Assembly: GCF_009389715.1 (NCBI RefSeq)
Contig: NW_024067850.1
Location: 310,001 to 374,000 of the forward strand
Direction of reading: 5' to 3'
DNA length: 64,000 nt
From: Phoenix dactylifera
Taxonomy: Eukaryota; Streptophyta; Magnoliopsida; Arecales; Arecaceae
Both the position numbers and the translations under genes were made by a program. How positions within the stretch are numbered: the stretch's first letter is position 1; each line of letters starts with the position of its first letter. The notes beneath the pieces were generated by a model. That model was given only the letters and a program-made list of their open reading frames with translations. It made no database searches and was not told the origin of the DNA. This document shows, piece by piece, positions 13,535-34,760 of this stretch.

Positions 13535-14750
13535 TTTTAGTAAACAAACCAATTAAAGCCTGGCCTGCCCGAATTTTTTGATTTTTCGTATGTTATTTGT
13601 TTATATTTAATATATTTGTAGACTTGTTGTTGATATATCAACTTAATAAAATAATATATATATTGATGGGGGCGAAGTAGATCGTCCAAACCACAGCTAA
13701 AAGGTCGTCCACTTCTGGCCCAATAAACGCCAACACCGTCCGGTCGAATCCTCAGTCCAGCCCGAAACCAGCTCGGCTTCAGATGTTCGCCGACTCTTCC
13801 GACCAAGTTCGAGGTGCCTCCAATGTTCGCCGATCCGCCCCGACCAAGCTCGAGGCGCCTGCTTCAATAGTACATCCCGACTCTTGAGCTCAGGGCGTTC
13901 CATCGAGCATACCTCGAAATTCAGAGAGCCGAGCTACCCCTAGCACCCATCAAGCCGACCTCGTCAAACGCATGATGCGACCTCTCAACGAGCTCGGCCT
14001 CGCCAACAACCGACCTATGTGCGCGCCTACGCCCATCTGCGTGGCCGTACATTACAACACCACCGTGCCACGCTTCGATAGCTGGCCCTTGACAGTCAAA
14101 GGACAACATCAAGACTACTCCGGCTATACCTGCTGCGACTGTCAACACCTTACCGTTCTCGAGAACGGACAGTACCACACGCCACCAACCAACCTTAGCT
14201 ATGTGCCATTCGGCTCAGAGCCACATCCCCTCATGATGAGGGTTAACAGTGCCTCTGCCACCTGCACCTCTCCACCGGGACTATAAATAGCCCGGTCAGG
14301 TAACCTCTAAGGGACTCTTGGCTGGACCAAATTTACCCCGCTCTAACTTGATCATCGGAGGGCCCTCACTGGAAACACCGGTGAGGCTTTGTGCAGATCT
14401 GCCGCCGTCGTGCTGGAGGTGGCTCTTATCTTCTTCTAACAACAAGCAGCGGCTCCTTCGACTCCACCGGCGTGGTCATCCTCGGGCCAAATTTGAACCA
14501 CAACATATATTATAGATTATTTGTAATATTTAATTATTATATTTAATACTTTTAAAATATTTTCAAATACATTAAATATTTTAAAAATTAAAAAATGTTT
14601 ATAAAGTTCAAAACTTGGTCCGAAGCCTGAAGCGAGCCGGACTTAACCTGAATGCCAGGCCCGAAGGCTGGGCCCGGGCAAGCCGGGCCTACGTAAATAG
14701 TTTCGATCTCCCGGGCCAAGCCCAGCCCCGAGGCCGACTTCCTCCCTCTG
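13535..14750. mobile_element. Unclassified insertion inside the SKP1-like pseudogene
   Basis: The outer parts (about 13535-13663 and 14511-14750) are AT-rich inside and carry GC-rich words such as GCCTGGCCTGCCCGAA on the left and GGCCCGAAGGCTGGGCCCGG on the right. This pattern is seen in some non-autonomous DNA transposons with subterminal repeats, but I could not define terminal inverted repeats or a target duplication. A solo LTR (13664-14505) later landed inside it. Edges are approximate. Confidence 0.4.
13664..14505 (+). mobile_element. Solo LTR of an LTR retrotransposon
   Basis: An 842-bp unit begins TGATGG, ends CAACA, and is flanked by TATAT on both sides (13659-13663 and 14506-14510), a 5-bp target duplication. 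A promoter-like TATAAATAG occurs near 14284-14292, about two-thirds of the way in, as expected for an LTR read on the plus strand. No internal retrotransposon region is present. It is likely the product of recombination between the two LTRs of a former full element, probably Ty3/Gypsy by length and base composition (inference). It is a fossil. Confidence 0.82.
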
Positions 14751-14945
14751 CTCCAAGCGGGAGATACGAGACGCTCCTCATGGACCAGCAAACCCTCCGG
14801 TCGGCGGTCAACCATCTCAACAGCAAGAGGGTTGTTGGATCTCACGTGCAACTATCTCGAGGAGATTAGGAATATTCACATCAAGAATGATTATACGCCT
14901 GAGAAAGAGGAAGGGGTCGGGAGAGAATTCCTGGGCCTTCTGAAT

Positions 14946-15317
14946 CAAAGTTTTTATTTTTTATTTTTTGGTCCTAGCTTCTTGTGAGTTACTAGAGTTG
15001 GCTTGGAAACTGGCTGCTACATGTAACAGCAGTATAATAAGGGGGCAAAACAAGATTTTTTTTTTTTCGTTTTCTTCTACGCATCCATTTGTTTAGCTAG
15101 CTCTAGTTACTACGATTTGCGTGACTAAATATTTTGCTTTTTGATCTCGTTAATTTCAGAACGCTTGTAGGTTTTTTGGGAAAGTTTGGAGCCATCAGTA
15201 ACATTAAATATTTAGACTTTTGATTCCTGATAACTGCTTAGAGATCTAGAGATCTATCTAAATATTCCTGCAAGAATATTCTATAAGAATCAGGCCTATT
15301 AGTCTGCTCAGCCAGTA
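14946..15317. other. Spacer, no gene seen
   Basis: AT-rich sequence between the SKP1-like remnant and the second LINE. It contains the 3' flank of the pseudogene and T-rich runs. No feature was recognised. Confidence 0.5.
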
Positions 15318-17063
15318 TTTTTTTTTTGGTACACCAGCGGCTCATTGTACTCTAGTGTAGATGCAACCAAATCGAATCAAGAGCAAGGACCTAGCATAGT
15401 AGTGCAGGAGAGACCTCCTGATAAGTCCAAAGGATCTTCCCAAAATGCTGAGCCGCATAGGTAGCAACGCCGCATAGGTAGCAACCCAATCTGCGACTCG
15501 GTTTGCCTTTCACTAGACGTGCACAACTTGAAAGGCGTTGCATCCTCCCATCATCTGTCGGATGTCGTGGAGTAAAGGACTCGCATCCCCCCTCCACCCA
15601 TCCTCTCGTATCCAATCAATCACAGAGACCGAGTCTCCCTCCAAGATAATGCACTCTGCACTCAGCCTTCGACTCGCAAAGGATATGCCCTCCCAAGCTG
15701 CCCTGAGCTCTGCCCAAGCAGCTGACAGTCTGACAATGCTTCTGCCTCCGACAGCAACCAGCTGAGTCATGACTCCTGATCACAAATTCCACACCTGCTC
15801 TGCCTCCTCTTTGGAAACACTATCATTGAAGGTCACCTTGAGATGGCAAGGGGGTGAGGGCACCTAAGAGACAAGGACAAGCTTGGGGACTGTATCAGCA
15901 AAGTGAGTACCCCGGATGTCCCCAACCATCCCGGATGAAGTCGACATAGTGGCTCGAGTGAGCTCCGCAACCTAGAGAATGGCTCTCTCCACTACCCTAC
16001 TCGATGGCACCCGCCGGTTATCGAAAGCACGGGTGTTTCTGTCCAACCAGATATGATACGCCAGTAGGCGCAAGTGAACCTCCACTCCATTATCCTTGGT
16101 CTCTGCATCGCCTCCCTCATCTGGCATAGGAGATCGTCAACTAAGCGAGTACTTTGAGGCCAAGAAACGGCAGCCACACTTCAGATCTGTGCAGCTCGCG
16201 GGCATCCTAGGAGAACATAACTGATAAACTCCACCTCCGAGCACCACCCATAATATAGAGTAATCCTGACACCCCTCTCCGCCAGCACACTCCTTGTAGG
16301 TAGGCATCTCCATGCCACCTTCCATAAGAATAGGGCCACTCGGAGATGGACACACATCCTCCAAATCTATCTATCGTCCATCTGCCTGGCATCTACCCTA
16401 CCCAGCGCCTTTTATAAGTCTGAGGTACTCACCCTGGATCTACCTGTCACAGCCCAAACCACTCTGTCCGACACCTCCCCTATGGGTACCGAAATGGTCA
16501 AAATCCTCTCCGTCAGCTGCTCCCCAAAAGCCTCCCTAACCAGCATCTCGTTCCATCTGCTCTTGCCCGGAACGATCAAATCACTGACTCTGCATCCCAA
16601 CAATCTCGCGGAATCCACAAGAGTCGATGCTCGACATAGCGGCTGCTCAAGTACCCAACTATCCTCCAAGACATCAATGGATCTGCCATCGCTTACCGCC
16701 CACCTGAGCCTAGCAAGCACCATCGGAGCATAGGAACATATCTCCCTCCAAATATGGAAGTACCGGCACCCGGCCTAGAAGTCCATTGCTAACATGTGAT
16801 CTCCATACTTGGCTCTCAACAAGATGCACCACAACTTGTCAAGTTCCAGTATGTATATAGTCGCATGCCTCGCCCCTATCAACACCTGCCTCACCACTAA
16901 GGATTGGATCTCTAGGCCCCCAACTAACTGGCTGGCATACCACTTCCCATGCCACCAAATGGATGCTCCTCCTACCTGCCCCAAATAATGTTTCTGAATA
17001 ACTGCTCCATAGACTTCAAAAGTGATGCTGGCATAATAGTGTTCAACAACATATACACGAAAA
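15318..17063 (-). mobile_element. 5'-truncated LINE fragment (RT end and RNase H)
   Basis: On the minus strand the end of a LINE reverse transcriptase reads MLLNTIMPASLLKSMEQLF near 17040-16990 and continues as a zf-RVT region (ILELDKLWCILLRAKYGDHM, about 16870-16790; then ARLRWAVSDGRSIDVLEDSW, about 16715-16655). The RNase H domain follows (WAELRAAWEGISFASRRL with LEGDSVSVIDWI, about 15740-15600; then AFQVVHV). The T run at 15318-15327 is the poly-A tail. Multiple frameshifts and stops make it dead. Its protein resembles the LINE at 9409-13162 in type but is clearly a different subfamily. The left edge is firm; the truncation point near 17063 is approximate and no target duplication was found. 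Confidence 0.85.
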
Positions 17064-17582
17064 TCTATGACCTATTTTTTTTAAAGACCTATCCTAGGCC
17101 TAGCCAAAATTCTATCTATGACCTCTTTATGCATAGGAACTAGAAAACAAACCTAGGTTTCATTAAATGAATTAAATCATCAGCATTTTTTTTTGTGAAC
17201 ATTAGCATAAAAATTTTGACAAAAAAACAAGGTTCTTAAAGAGTGAAGAAAGTAAAAAGAGGATGGTAGCGGGAAGTAGGAGAAGCATCAAATGGCAAAG
17301 GTCGGATTTTGTGATAGGTGAGATCCTTTAGACTTTCTTGGCTCGTCCAGAGTATTAAGGGAAATACCACTAAAATCTTCACATTCTGTTCGACCACGGA
17401 CCTTCACAATCCATTGTTACTTATTGAGAAAGCAAGGCATTTTGCCGAGGCCAATCTTCCAAGTATCTAACAAAACCCCTAAATTCAACTGATTATGCCT
17501 TCCATATATCTTGCACAAATAAAAACGTGAATAACGACCCAATTTTATTTATTCTTAGCCTAGAATATTTTGCATTGGGTAA
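17064..17582. other. Spacer, no gene seen
   Basis: AT-rich DNA between the second LINE and the short-repeat array, with poly-A and poly-T runs. No coding or structural signal was recognised. Confidence 0.5.
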
Positions 17583-18360
17583 TGTAACACCCCAAAACCT
17601 CATCCAAAATGATCCTCACTTAAAATGATCCAAAATGATCCTCACTTAAAATAACTAGCCGAAAGATATTATATGAATCTCTTGATCCTATATAAATATC
17701 TCAGATCTACCCAGCGAATAACTGATGCGAGACTAAACATGCCCGTATGGATCCTCACATACTTTCATCGTTTAAATCCTAACATCCTCATCGACTAAAA
17801 GTTCAAATCCATTCAAATCTAATTACAAGCACCATAATCAGTTCATGATTAACCCCAATAAATCTGTACTGCAATGTCCCTAATCCACATGAATTATGGG
17901 CCAAATCCACTCTGATAACATCGTCACAACTAAAACCTTCTTTCAAAAAAGCCAACCAAAAAATATTTTTTGGAGCTCTTTAGTCCTATATAAATATCCA
18001 AAATCTCATGAAACTAAACATACGCTCACACGAATTCTTACATACTTTATCCGTTCAAGCTCTAGACTAAAAGTTCTAATTCATTCAAATCTAATCACAA
18101 GCGTGGTCGACCTGCGATCAACTTTTTTAAACCCATACAGCAATATCCTCTAGTCACATTAGACTATGAACTGAATTCGCTTTCATGCCATTGTAACAAC
18201 CAAAAACCTTACCCAAAATAACTAACCGAAAAACCTTATGTAAGTTCAGTTCCTTAGTTCTGTATAAATATCCAACATCTACCTAACAAATAACCGATGT
18301 AGAACTAAACACATGCCCGCATAGATCCTTATAGTTAATAAACACTAAAATCTACCAAGC
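17583..18360 (-). repeat. Tandem array of a TRIM-like short LTR repeat
   Basis: About three units of roughly 300 bp follow one another, starting near 17583, 17907 and 18194. Each begins with a form of TGTAACACCCCAAAACC, carries CGAATAACCGATGTGGGACT and then TTCAAATCCATTCAAATCTA, and ends in a form of CTCTGATACCAT. Read on the minus strand, that last word is a tRNA-iMet-type primer binding site directly after an LTR-like end (TGTTACA), so the unit looks like LTR plus short interior repeated in tandem, as TRIM elements are known to do. No coding capacity is seen. The family recurs at 34090-34760 and 49262-49481. The TRIM assignment is inference. Confidence 0.6.
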
Positions 18361-18923
18361 TTAATTGAGCCACGAAGAGTTATAAAGTCTAAAACCAAAT
18401 CCGGCCAATTTGATCACCAAACTAAAAAATTCTGTATTTTTTCTACAACAGGGAACACGCTCAGGGCCTGAGCAGCAACGATATTCAGCAGCATCGTATC
18501 ATAGAAGAGTAGCATTGGCTACGATACCTAATAAAAAGGCAGAATAACCACAAGCCTTTGCTATTAGAGAGTATGGCAACACCTCTCACTCTTTGACCTG
18601 CACTCACAAGATGGGAATCCACTTATACATGCTGCAGCTTCCCGCATAAAATGTCCTGTGTTCCGTTCGAAGCAGAACCCCTTTTCTACATTATATAATA
18701 CCTTATTTTTCCCAATAAATCAGCCTAATAATAAAAATATAAATCTCTATATATATATATATATTATACATGGACAAAAAAACCTTGTTAGAATGCTAAA
18801 AGAATCACAGAGCGAGACAACAGAAATCTTTGTGATGGCTGAGAAGTAGGGGCCAATTTTATGTGCCCCCAGCCCCAAAGCCTCCTTTCCCGAGGTGCTG
18901 GAGAAACCACTTGTAGGAACAAC
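18361..18923. other. 3' flank of the P450 reductase gene
   Basis: This includes the probable 3' untranslated region of the reductase next to 18923 and a (TA)n run near 18751-18766. No other feature was recognised. Confidence 0.5.
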
Positions 18924-28046
<9,123 letters not shown>

Positions 28047-29911
28047 GGCCCCGCCGACGTTCCTCCCACCACGATCGCTCGCCGGATCGCTCGATCGGAA
28101 TTAAAGCCAAGCCCTCGAGCTTCGTCCCTCTTCTCTCTCTCGAACTTTCTTTTCTTTTTATCTTTCTTTCTTCCTTCTTGGAGAGAAGATAGAGAGCGCT
28201 GGAAGGGAAGGTGGGGTAGGTGGAAGGACAGAGACCCGATAAAAGACGTGGGAGGAGGGGAGGGAAGGGTTTTATCCGCGGCTCAGCTAACCAAACACCA
28301 CAGGTCAACACACCTACCACCCACTGACCCCGGTTAAAAGCATCGCCAGTTGTGCGTTTACCTAAATGCCCCTCAAACCAGGAGAGGGTAATTCCGGTTG
28401 ATGGGCCGGCCAATCGCCGTGTCCGGTATATCCAATTGCCGGCCCGAGCCGGTGACCCGGTCTTTTTCTCGCTCGCCCGTTCGGGTCGCCATCGCCCCCA
28501 CCGCACGAGGAGAACGCCAAACAAGACTCGTTGAAGTGGGAGAATTGCCGGCGGGACCTATTGCGCACCCACTTCTGCAGCCACCCTCGCGGGCACGGCA
28601 CGGGTCTCTGCCATGGGAGAAGGTGGTTATGACGCGATAAAGATAGGGAAGTTACGTCATGTGTGGGTGATAGTTTGAGTCTGGGTGGAGAATGGGCGCT
28701 TCAAGTCTTCAACGTCCCAGGGCGCCGGCATCTGTGCGGGGCCCACTAATCCCATGTGGGTTTAGAAAAGCCTGGAGTTTCCGTGCACCCTGAAGAGCAA
28801 CATTGTGTGGTCTGGGCAGGGCCATGCTAGGCTTCCAAATTTCTTGAACTTTGAAACGAATCCTCCGTCGCCGTCTGGTACCTTGGCTGAGGCTCCCACT
28901 TAATAACATGCAAATAATCACCCGAAGATCAAAAAAAATAAAAAGAAATTATTACTTGACGAGAGTAGATATCCTTTATGCAGCACTAGGATTGGAAATA
29001 TAGCCGTTAATATTCATAATAATTATTTTTAGAAAAACATAAATCATAATAACGAATCGTAGTTAAAAATAAAATAAAATAGCTATTCTAATATATATAA
29101 ATATTTCTGTTTCATTAGCATGTTTATATGTTTTCTAATACAAAAATATATTTCAGGGCAAGTTTATATATTTAAGAGTACAATAATACAAATATCTAGT
29201 GAATGTCGCAAGATATCTCCACATGTTTACATATTTGAGAGTACCATCTAATACAGCCTTTGATGGACATGTTTGTATATTTTTAAAAAAAAAAATTGAC
29301 AAAAGGAGGAGATCCATTCAAATAGATAATAAATGTGAGGGAGATAAGAAAAAAAAAGGAAAAATGCAAATATAGCAATGCAGGAGAGAAAACATGGATG
29401 GGGATGGGTATATCTCGTGAGAAGACGTAGAAGAATTGGCATTATATATCTCATGACATCTCTATTTGAATTATCTGAATTTTTTGACCTTACATAAATA
29501 TTTAAATGTTATCCATTACATAGTTATCATGGGATTAAATATATGCTTGCATGGATGCTCAATTCTTTCTAAATGGTTTAAGCAATAACAAGAACCAATA
29601 AATCTCAAGAGATATTGAAGCTGTGAAGGATGACCATGAGCAGTTCAAAGCTTTTGCAAGATGATCTGGTTTAACGGCTACAGTCCACAAATTATTCATG
29701 AATAATCTCCAAGTAGCATGTTCCCAATTGAGTTTATGATTCCTGTCCAATGTGAAAGATGTTCTCTTGTAAACAAGGTTTTTAAGAATCTTAGGCAAGC
29801 AACAATGAGGATGTGTTGTTGATTCATGTTTGGGGTGTGCGCACAATTAGCATGCACATATGGTAGACATACATTAAATGCATGCTCCTCTCGAATCTTT
29901 CCCTGCTTAAA
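28047..29911. other. Reductase promoter and gene-poor spacer
   Basis: The first 150 bases upstream of the reductase start are GA-rich when read in gene sense and probably hold the leader. The region to about 28620 is GC-rich. From about 28930 it becomes strongly AT-rich. A minus-strand open frame at 29559-29846 has no family features I recognise. Confidence 0.5.
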
Positions 29912-30007
29912 GAAGAGCTTCAAAAAGTTCCTCTCTGGATCAGGTTCTATGGTATTCCTCTGGAGTTTTGGACGGCTACTGGGTTGAGCTATATCACCAG
30001 CGTCTAG
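29912..30007 (+). pseudogene. Scrap of a plant LINE ORF1 (DUF4283-type) coding sequence
   Basis: The plus strand reads EELQKVPLWIRFYGIPLEFW then TATGLSYITSV and a stop. This matches the conserved motif (VPVWVRFYGVPLEYWT) of the DUF4283 domain found in ORF1 proteins of plant L1-type LINEs and related zinc-knuckle proteins. No surrounding frame is kept, so only a remnant is present. Confidence 0.65.
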
Positions 30008-32971
30008 GAATATTTTGACGTTCTGTTCTAGATGAAGCAGAGTAACGAAAAAGAAAGCTTGCTTTTATAATCAACATGAATATGTTATATATCTAGAAAT
30101 TTTGTGCCTGTCATTTAGACAGGAGCAATATCAAATTAGTTATAGCTTTATAAAAATTGTTATTTATAATTTTTCCATTCGCTCACATCAATATTACATT
30201 TTAGTACAAAAAATTGATCTTATTCCCTTAAAAAATCAAGTTATATGTGCTCGCTTTTTGGAAAACTAATAAATTTGTTTTATTTATTTATTTGTTTTGA
30301 GATTTTTTTTTTGAGGGAGAGGAAGGATTGTGCTAATCAGAGTATACCTACCAGCTGTGTATTCCAGAATCGTATGCTCCCAAATTTGCATCAACTAGCT
30401 GATTAGAAAGAACATCCTTGAAACTCGAAGACAAATTAATCAAGAAGTTTCTTTCATTCTTCTTCTTTTTTTTTTTTCTCCAGAAAAACGAACCAAGAAA
30501 ATTCTAATTGGTCTAATGAATCTGGGTCCGCACAAAATGGAGTGTTTCCTATAGGTGCCATCTTCCTTCACGGCAGATAAGGCCCAAAACTCTGTCACGC
30601 GGTTGAGACAAATGCCACGTAAGCTAGTTCAAGACACGTTTTCGAACTGGCTATCCTACGAAGTGGCAAAGGTTCGAAAAACGCGGACGTCGATTAAATA
30701 TAGAAACCGGATGCTCTCCGTCTAGTTTATCCGGTGGAGTCGCTATCTGATTTACCGGATGTTTAGGTGGTACCGATACTCATACGTAGATTTTCTACGG
30801 ATCGGAAAGGATATGAGTAAAATTTGTTTATCCGCATCGAATATTCTTCAACAGAAGGACAGTGGGGATTGATATGCGAGTCAGATTCTCCTCATCCTCC
30901 CCTCTCTTTCCTTTTGGTTTACTAAAAGAAAGAAAAGACTGGCTAATCCTCCTTCAGCATTCAATTACCCCCTTAAAAAGCATTAAAAAAAAAAAAAAGG
31001 GAAGGGAAGGGAAGTTGCCCGGATGGAGTGCCAGCCTCAAGTGTTAGGTGGCAATAGTTAAGGGGGAGACCGTCATGTTGCTGGCGGCTTGGGTCCTTGC
31101 CGGTGCCATCCAACTATCAACGACCCAATTTTAATGCAGACGCTTCTAGGCCAATCTGGAAAGAGCAGTAATACTTGTACCAAAAAAGAAAAAAAAAACA
31201 AAGCAAGAAGGAGAAGGAGAAGAAGAAAGAAAGAGAGAGAGAGAGAGAGAGAGGGACAGCAGTGATACATGCACCGGAGACCGGACCATGGGAGTCTCGG
31301 TCTCAGCCTCAGACACACCATCATAAAAGCTTCTCTTTATCTCAACGAGGGCCGCAGATATTCTTTCTTTCTTATATTTTTTTTTTTTTACTTATCTGGC
31401 GGTATCCCATATGAGAACTATATGAATTATCGGTCTTAATAGAAAAAAAACTTCTCCCTCCTGTTCTCAATTTCTTATTTTTTAAAACATAAATTAATAC
31501 AAAATAGATGTTTCACAATCCAATTCCTAATTTATTTTTAAGTTTTAGTTTCCAAAAATTAAAGAAAATAAAATATTAATTTTTAAAATATGTGGAAATC
31601 AAAATCATCCCTAACTGTCGTTGCCGTCTTTATTGCTATCACGTTCATGCCGCGACGCCGTCACCGGCCACTGCTGACTACTACAGTTAGCCTTTTCTTC
31701 CACCGCCCACCAACCATCACCAATTGCTGCAATAAATCATCCGTATCGTTTTGAAAGTAACACTAAATGCTATCTAAAAGCAACATAAGCAACCATCTCA
31801 GATGGGATGAAGCAGACCGACAAACTCTTCAAAAACAACGGACTCCATGCACTTCTCCGTGGTGTAGCTGCACCTTCTCCCATGAAAAATACTTGGTGTC
31901 ATAGAATATACCCTCTAGATCATTAGGACCAGATGTGTTAAGTTATAATCTCCTTCTCTCTCTTATGCACCAGCATTAAAGTGAGTATAGGAAGAAGAAT
32001 TAAGAGAATAAATTAAGTACTACGTGAGTAAACTCAAGTAGACCTTTTGAGTATTTAAGGAGTGAGAACTGTATCCACATAAAAAAAAAATTAAGAGAGA
32101 TTTTTTTAATTTATTTTTCTGATTTTCACCTAATTTGGATTGTGCTGATTCGGGTCCGCCTTTGATTTTTTTTTTTTATTGGAGTGCATTGGAATGAGTT
32201 AGGAAGGGCAAAAGAAAAAGTTTCACACTATTTTTTTTTGGGGAAATAAATGAGATCTACTAATCAAGAGAATTTCTATTTTATTGAAAATGAATGATTA
32301 AAAGAATCTATATTTTATTAGATATTTAATTCAGAATTTTGGGGTTTTAATAATAGTCCTCTATTAGATATAAAACTAAACATAACCTATAGATCCTCAT
32401 CTTAGACATGCAGATGACTTAGTATTTTGAGTCAATAAAATATAATTTTTATCTTTATTTTTCTCTCTCTCTTAAAATTTTACAGATATATCTCCAATTA
32501 TTTCTTACGTGATATCCTAAAGAGTAATGCGGGGAGATGCTTTCTCTTTCTTTTCTCACAAGGCATGCCACTTCTCTTCCTACAAAACATTACAATGAAT
32601 GACTTGGCACAATGCATTCTCACAAAAAGATGCATCTTGATGCATCAGATTGGAGGTTTCGATCTGATAATGATTCCAAAGGACACAACCCTTGATGATC
32701 GATGAATCATGTGGTGAAGGGAAACATGCAATAAAAGAATATTTAAGCATATATTCACACTCGCCCTTCTACATCTGTAAATAGAGAAAGAGATCGTCGT
32801 TTCTAATAATTTGAACAACACTACTGAAGTTAATATAGAAAAAGTATCCAGATCACTAAGTGAGAATACTCAAATGTATCCTTTAAGCATTTGAGAAGCG
32901 ATAATTGTATCCAGATAAAAGAGGATTGAGCTACATTTCTTCAATCTATTTTGTTGATTTTCACCGCATCT
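30008..32971. other. Gene-poor AT-rich spacer
   Basis: No gene was recognised in 3 kb. Simple repeats include (GA)n at about 31229-31253 and poly-T runs. A segment at about 32020-32190 (GAGTATTTAAGGAGTGAGAA, later TGATTTTCACCTAATTTGGA) recurs in diverged form at about 32870-32985, just ahead of the 239-bp tandem duplication. Confidence 0.5.
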
Positions 32972-33449
32972 GAATTTGGCTAGTTCGAATTTAATCATGA
33001 TTCTTCATTATTAGAGTGCACTTGAAAAAGAATATGAAGCAGTCCGTTGTATATTGAGAATAAACCACTATTAACTGTTTGCAGCTGGGCGGGAAGAATT
33101 TTGCTCTAAAGTGAGCATTTTCAATAGCATGCCTCGAGCTGGATAATACCTATAATTTAATTAATTCTATTCCATGTGCGCATAAAGTTATTTGTTAAAT
33201 AATCAATAATGAATTTGGCTAGTTCGGATTTAATCATGATTGTTCATTATTAGAGTGCACTTGAAAAAGAATATGAAGCAGTCCGTTGTATATTGAGAAT
33301 AAACCACTATTAACTGTTTGCAGCTGGGCGGGAAGAATTTTGCTCTAAAGTGAGCATTTTCAATAGCATGCCTCGAGCTGGATAATACCTATAATTTAAT
33401 TAATTCTATTCCATATGCGCATAAAGTTATTTGTTAAATAATCAATAAT
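32972..33449. repeat. 239-bp near-identical tandem duplication
   Basis: Copy 1 is 32972-33210 and copy 2 is 33211-33449. Both start GAATTTGGCTAGTTCG and end AAATAATCAATAAT. I see only a few single-base differences, for example in TTCATTATT context and CCATGTGCGC versus CCATATGCGC. No open frame, no terminal repeats. High identity points to a recent duplication or to an assembly repeat. Confidence 0.95.
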
Positions 33450-34089
33450 AAATAACAATATTACATTAAGAGATTTCCAAGATCTTAGAAGAAATTTTCT
33501 AACATATACACAAATTTAGTTTTGAATTTACGAGTAATGATTGCATAATGATATTTTTAAATAAAACTTGATCATACGTGCTTGTTTTGGGCTTAATTGA
33601 GTTGGGCACGAGAGAACTGGATAAATCCCAATTGCAGCTCACTTATTTTGCGAGTGTTGTTTTTGGGATTAAGCATGGCCTGTTTACTAATAGAGCAAAC
33701 CCTTGTTGAGCCATTTGAGATGAAATTGAGCTGCTTTCGGATACCATAATTAGTTGTTGTTAGTTACAATATATCAAGCCATGGGTTAGGTAACCACGCA
33801 TCCTCGCTAGATCCCAAAAGAAATTTGCCTGCCCACATCTCGAGCACACACCACTCTATGCGTTTTATTGGTGATACCATGCTCTTTCTATGAACAAGGT
33901 AATACGTTGCTGTCCAAATTCCGTTGTGGAGCTGCCCCAAAATGGGAGATGCACAATCTCGTGCTGTTGGGTCGCTAGGATTTTGCATCACCCTTTTGAC
34001 CGCAAAGAGATCCCCAGTTGGGCCAATATTGGATTTGTTTATTAAGTTGTCCAGATTGGATTTGGTCATAGAATGGATCTAAATTATAT
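33450..34089. other. Spacer, no gene seen
   Basis: A minus-strand open frame at 33764-34069 (101 codons) shows no recognised family. The rest is AT-rich. Confidence 0.45.
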
Positions 34090-34760
34090 AGTTGGTCTCC
34101 GGACCAAAAAAATTACCCGGAGAATATTTTTTGAATTTTTTAGCTCTATACAAGTACTCAAGATCTTTCTGGCGAATAACCGATGTGGGACTAAACACGC
34201 GCTTGCACATGTCCTCGCATTCTCTTCCGTTTAAGCTCTGTTGTCCTTACCAGGCTAATAGTTCAAATTCATTCAAATATAATTGCAAGTACTACGATCG
34301 ACTTCTATTTAGTCTCAAATAATTCGTATTGTAGTGTCTCTCAATCCACACGAGTCATAGGTCAGGTCAGCTCTAATACCATTTATAATAATTTAGGTTC
34401 TCATAAAAAAAAGGCCAGTCGAAACTCAGAAGATATTTTTTGAATATTTTAGTTCTATTGAAATATTTAAAAAAAATTTGGTAAAAAAACTTATGTGAGA
34501 CTAACCGCACAGGTTTTTACACCTGTTGAGGCCCCGTATTACCTGTCGGATCAGCTCTAATACTATTTATAATAATTTAGATTTTTATATATAAAAAAAA
34601 AGCTAGCCGGAACTTAGAAGATATTTTTTGAATATTTTAGTTCTGTTTAAATATTCAAATTTTCTTTGGCAAAAAAACTAATGTGAGCCTAACCGCACAG
34701 GTTCTTACACATGTTGAGGCCCAGCATTGCCTGTTCAACGGACCAATTACCGTGTGGCGG
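34090..34760 (-). repeat. TRIM-like short LTR repeat, about 2.5 units
   Basis: This is the same family as 17583-18360. One longer unit (about 34090-34390) carries CGAATAACCGATGTGGGACT and ends in CTCTAATACCATTTATAATA. Two shorter units follow, each with AGATATTTTTTGAATATTTT and CTAACCGCACAGGTT, and the second is preceded by CAGCTCTAATACTATT. The recurring tRNA-primer-like word between units again suggests tandem LTR-interior units on the minus strand. A fossil without coding capacity. Confidence 0.6.

Larger units (their letters stand above)
13367..14945 (+). pseudogene. SKP1-like pseudogene split by an insertion
   Basis: The 5' piece (13367-13534) reads ASSGKSNNYTEEKKRMKLM then WDGEMFEVEEAVAKM, matching the start of plant SKP1/ASK proteins, the adaptor that links cullin and F-box proteins in SCF ubiquitin ligases. 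The expected start codon ATG is GTG here. The frame leaves the family after about 40 residues. The 3' piece (about 14755-14945) matches the SKP1 tail: MDQQTLRSAVNHLNSK, a frameshift, then LLDLTC and EEIRNIHIKNDYTPEKEE. The middle of the gene is missing and about 1.2 kb of foreign sequence lies between the pieces. No intron is visible within either piece, so a retrocopy origin is possible. Confidence 0.82.

Noticed and set aside
14588-14869. Two opposing open frames in the SKP1-like region
   Set aside because: They mix the tail of the SKP1-like pseudogene with transposon sequence and do not form a gene.
33764-34069. A 101-codon minus-strand open frame in the spacer
   Set aside because: No family features, no splice or promoter context, and surrounded by repeat DNA; kept only as spacer.
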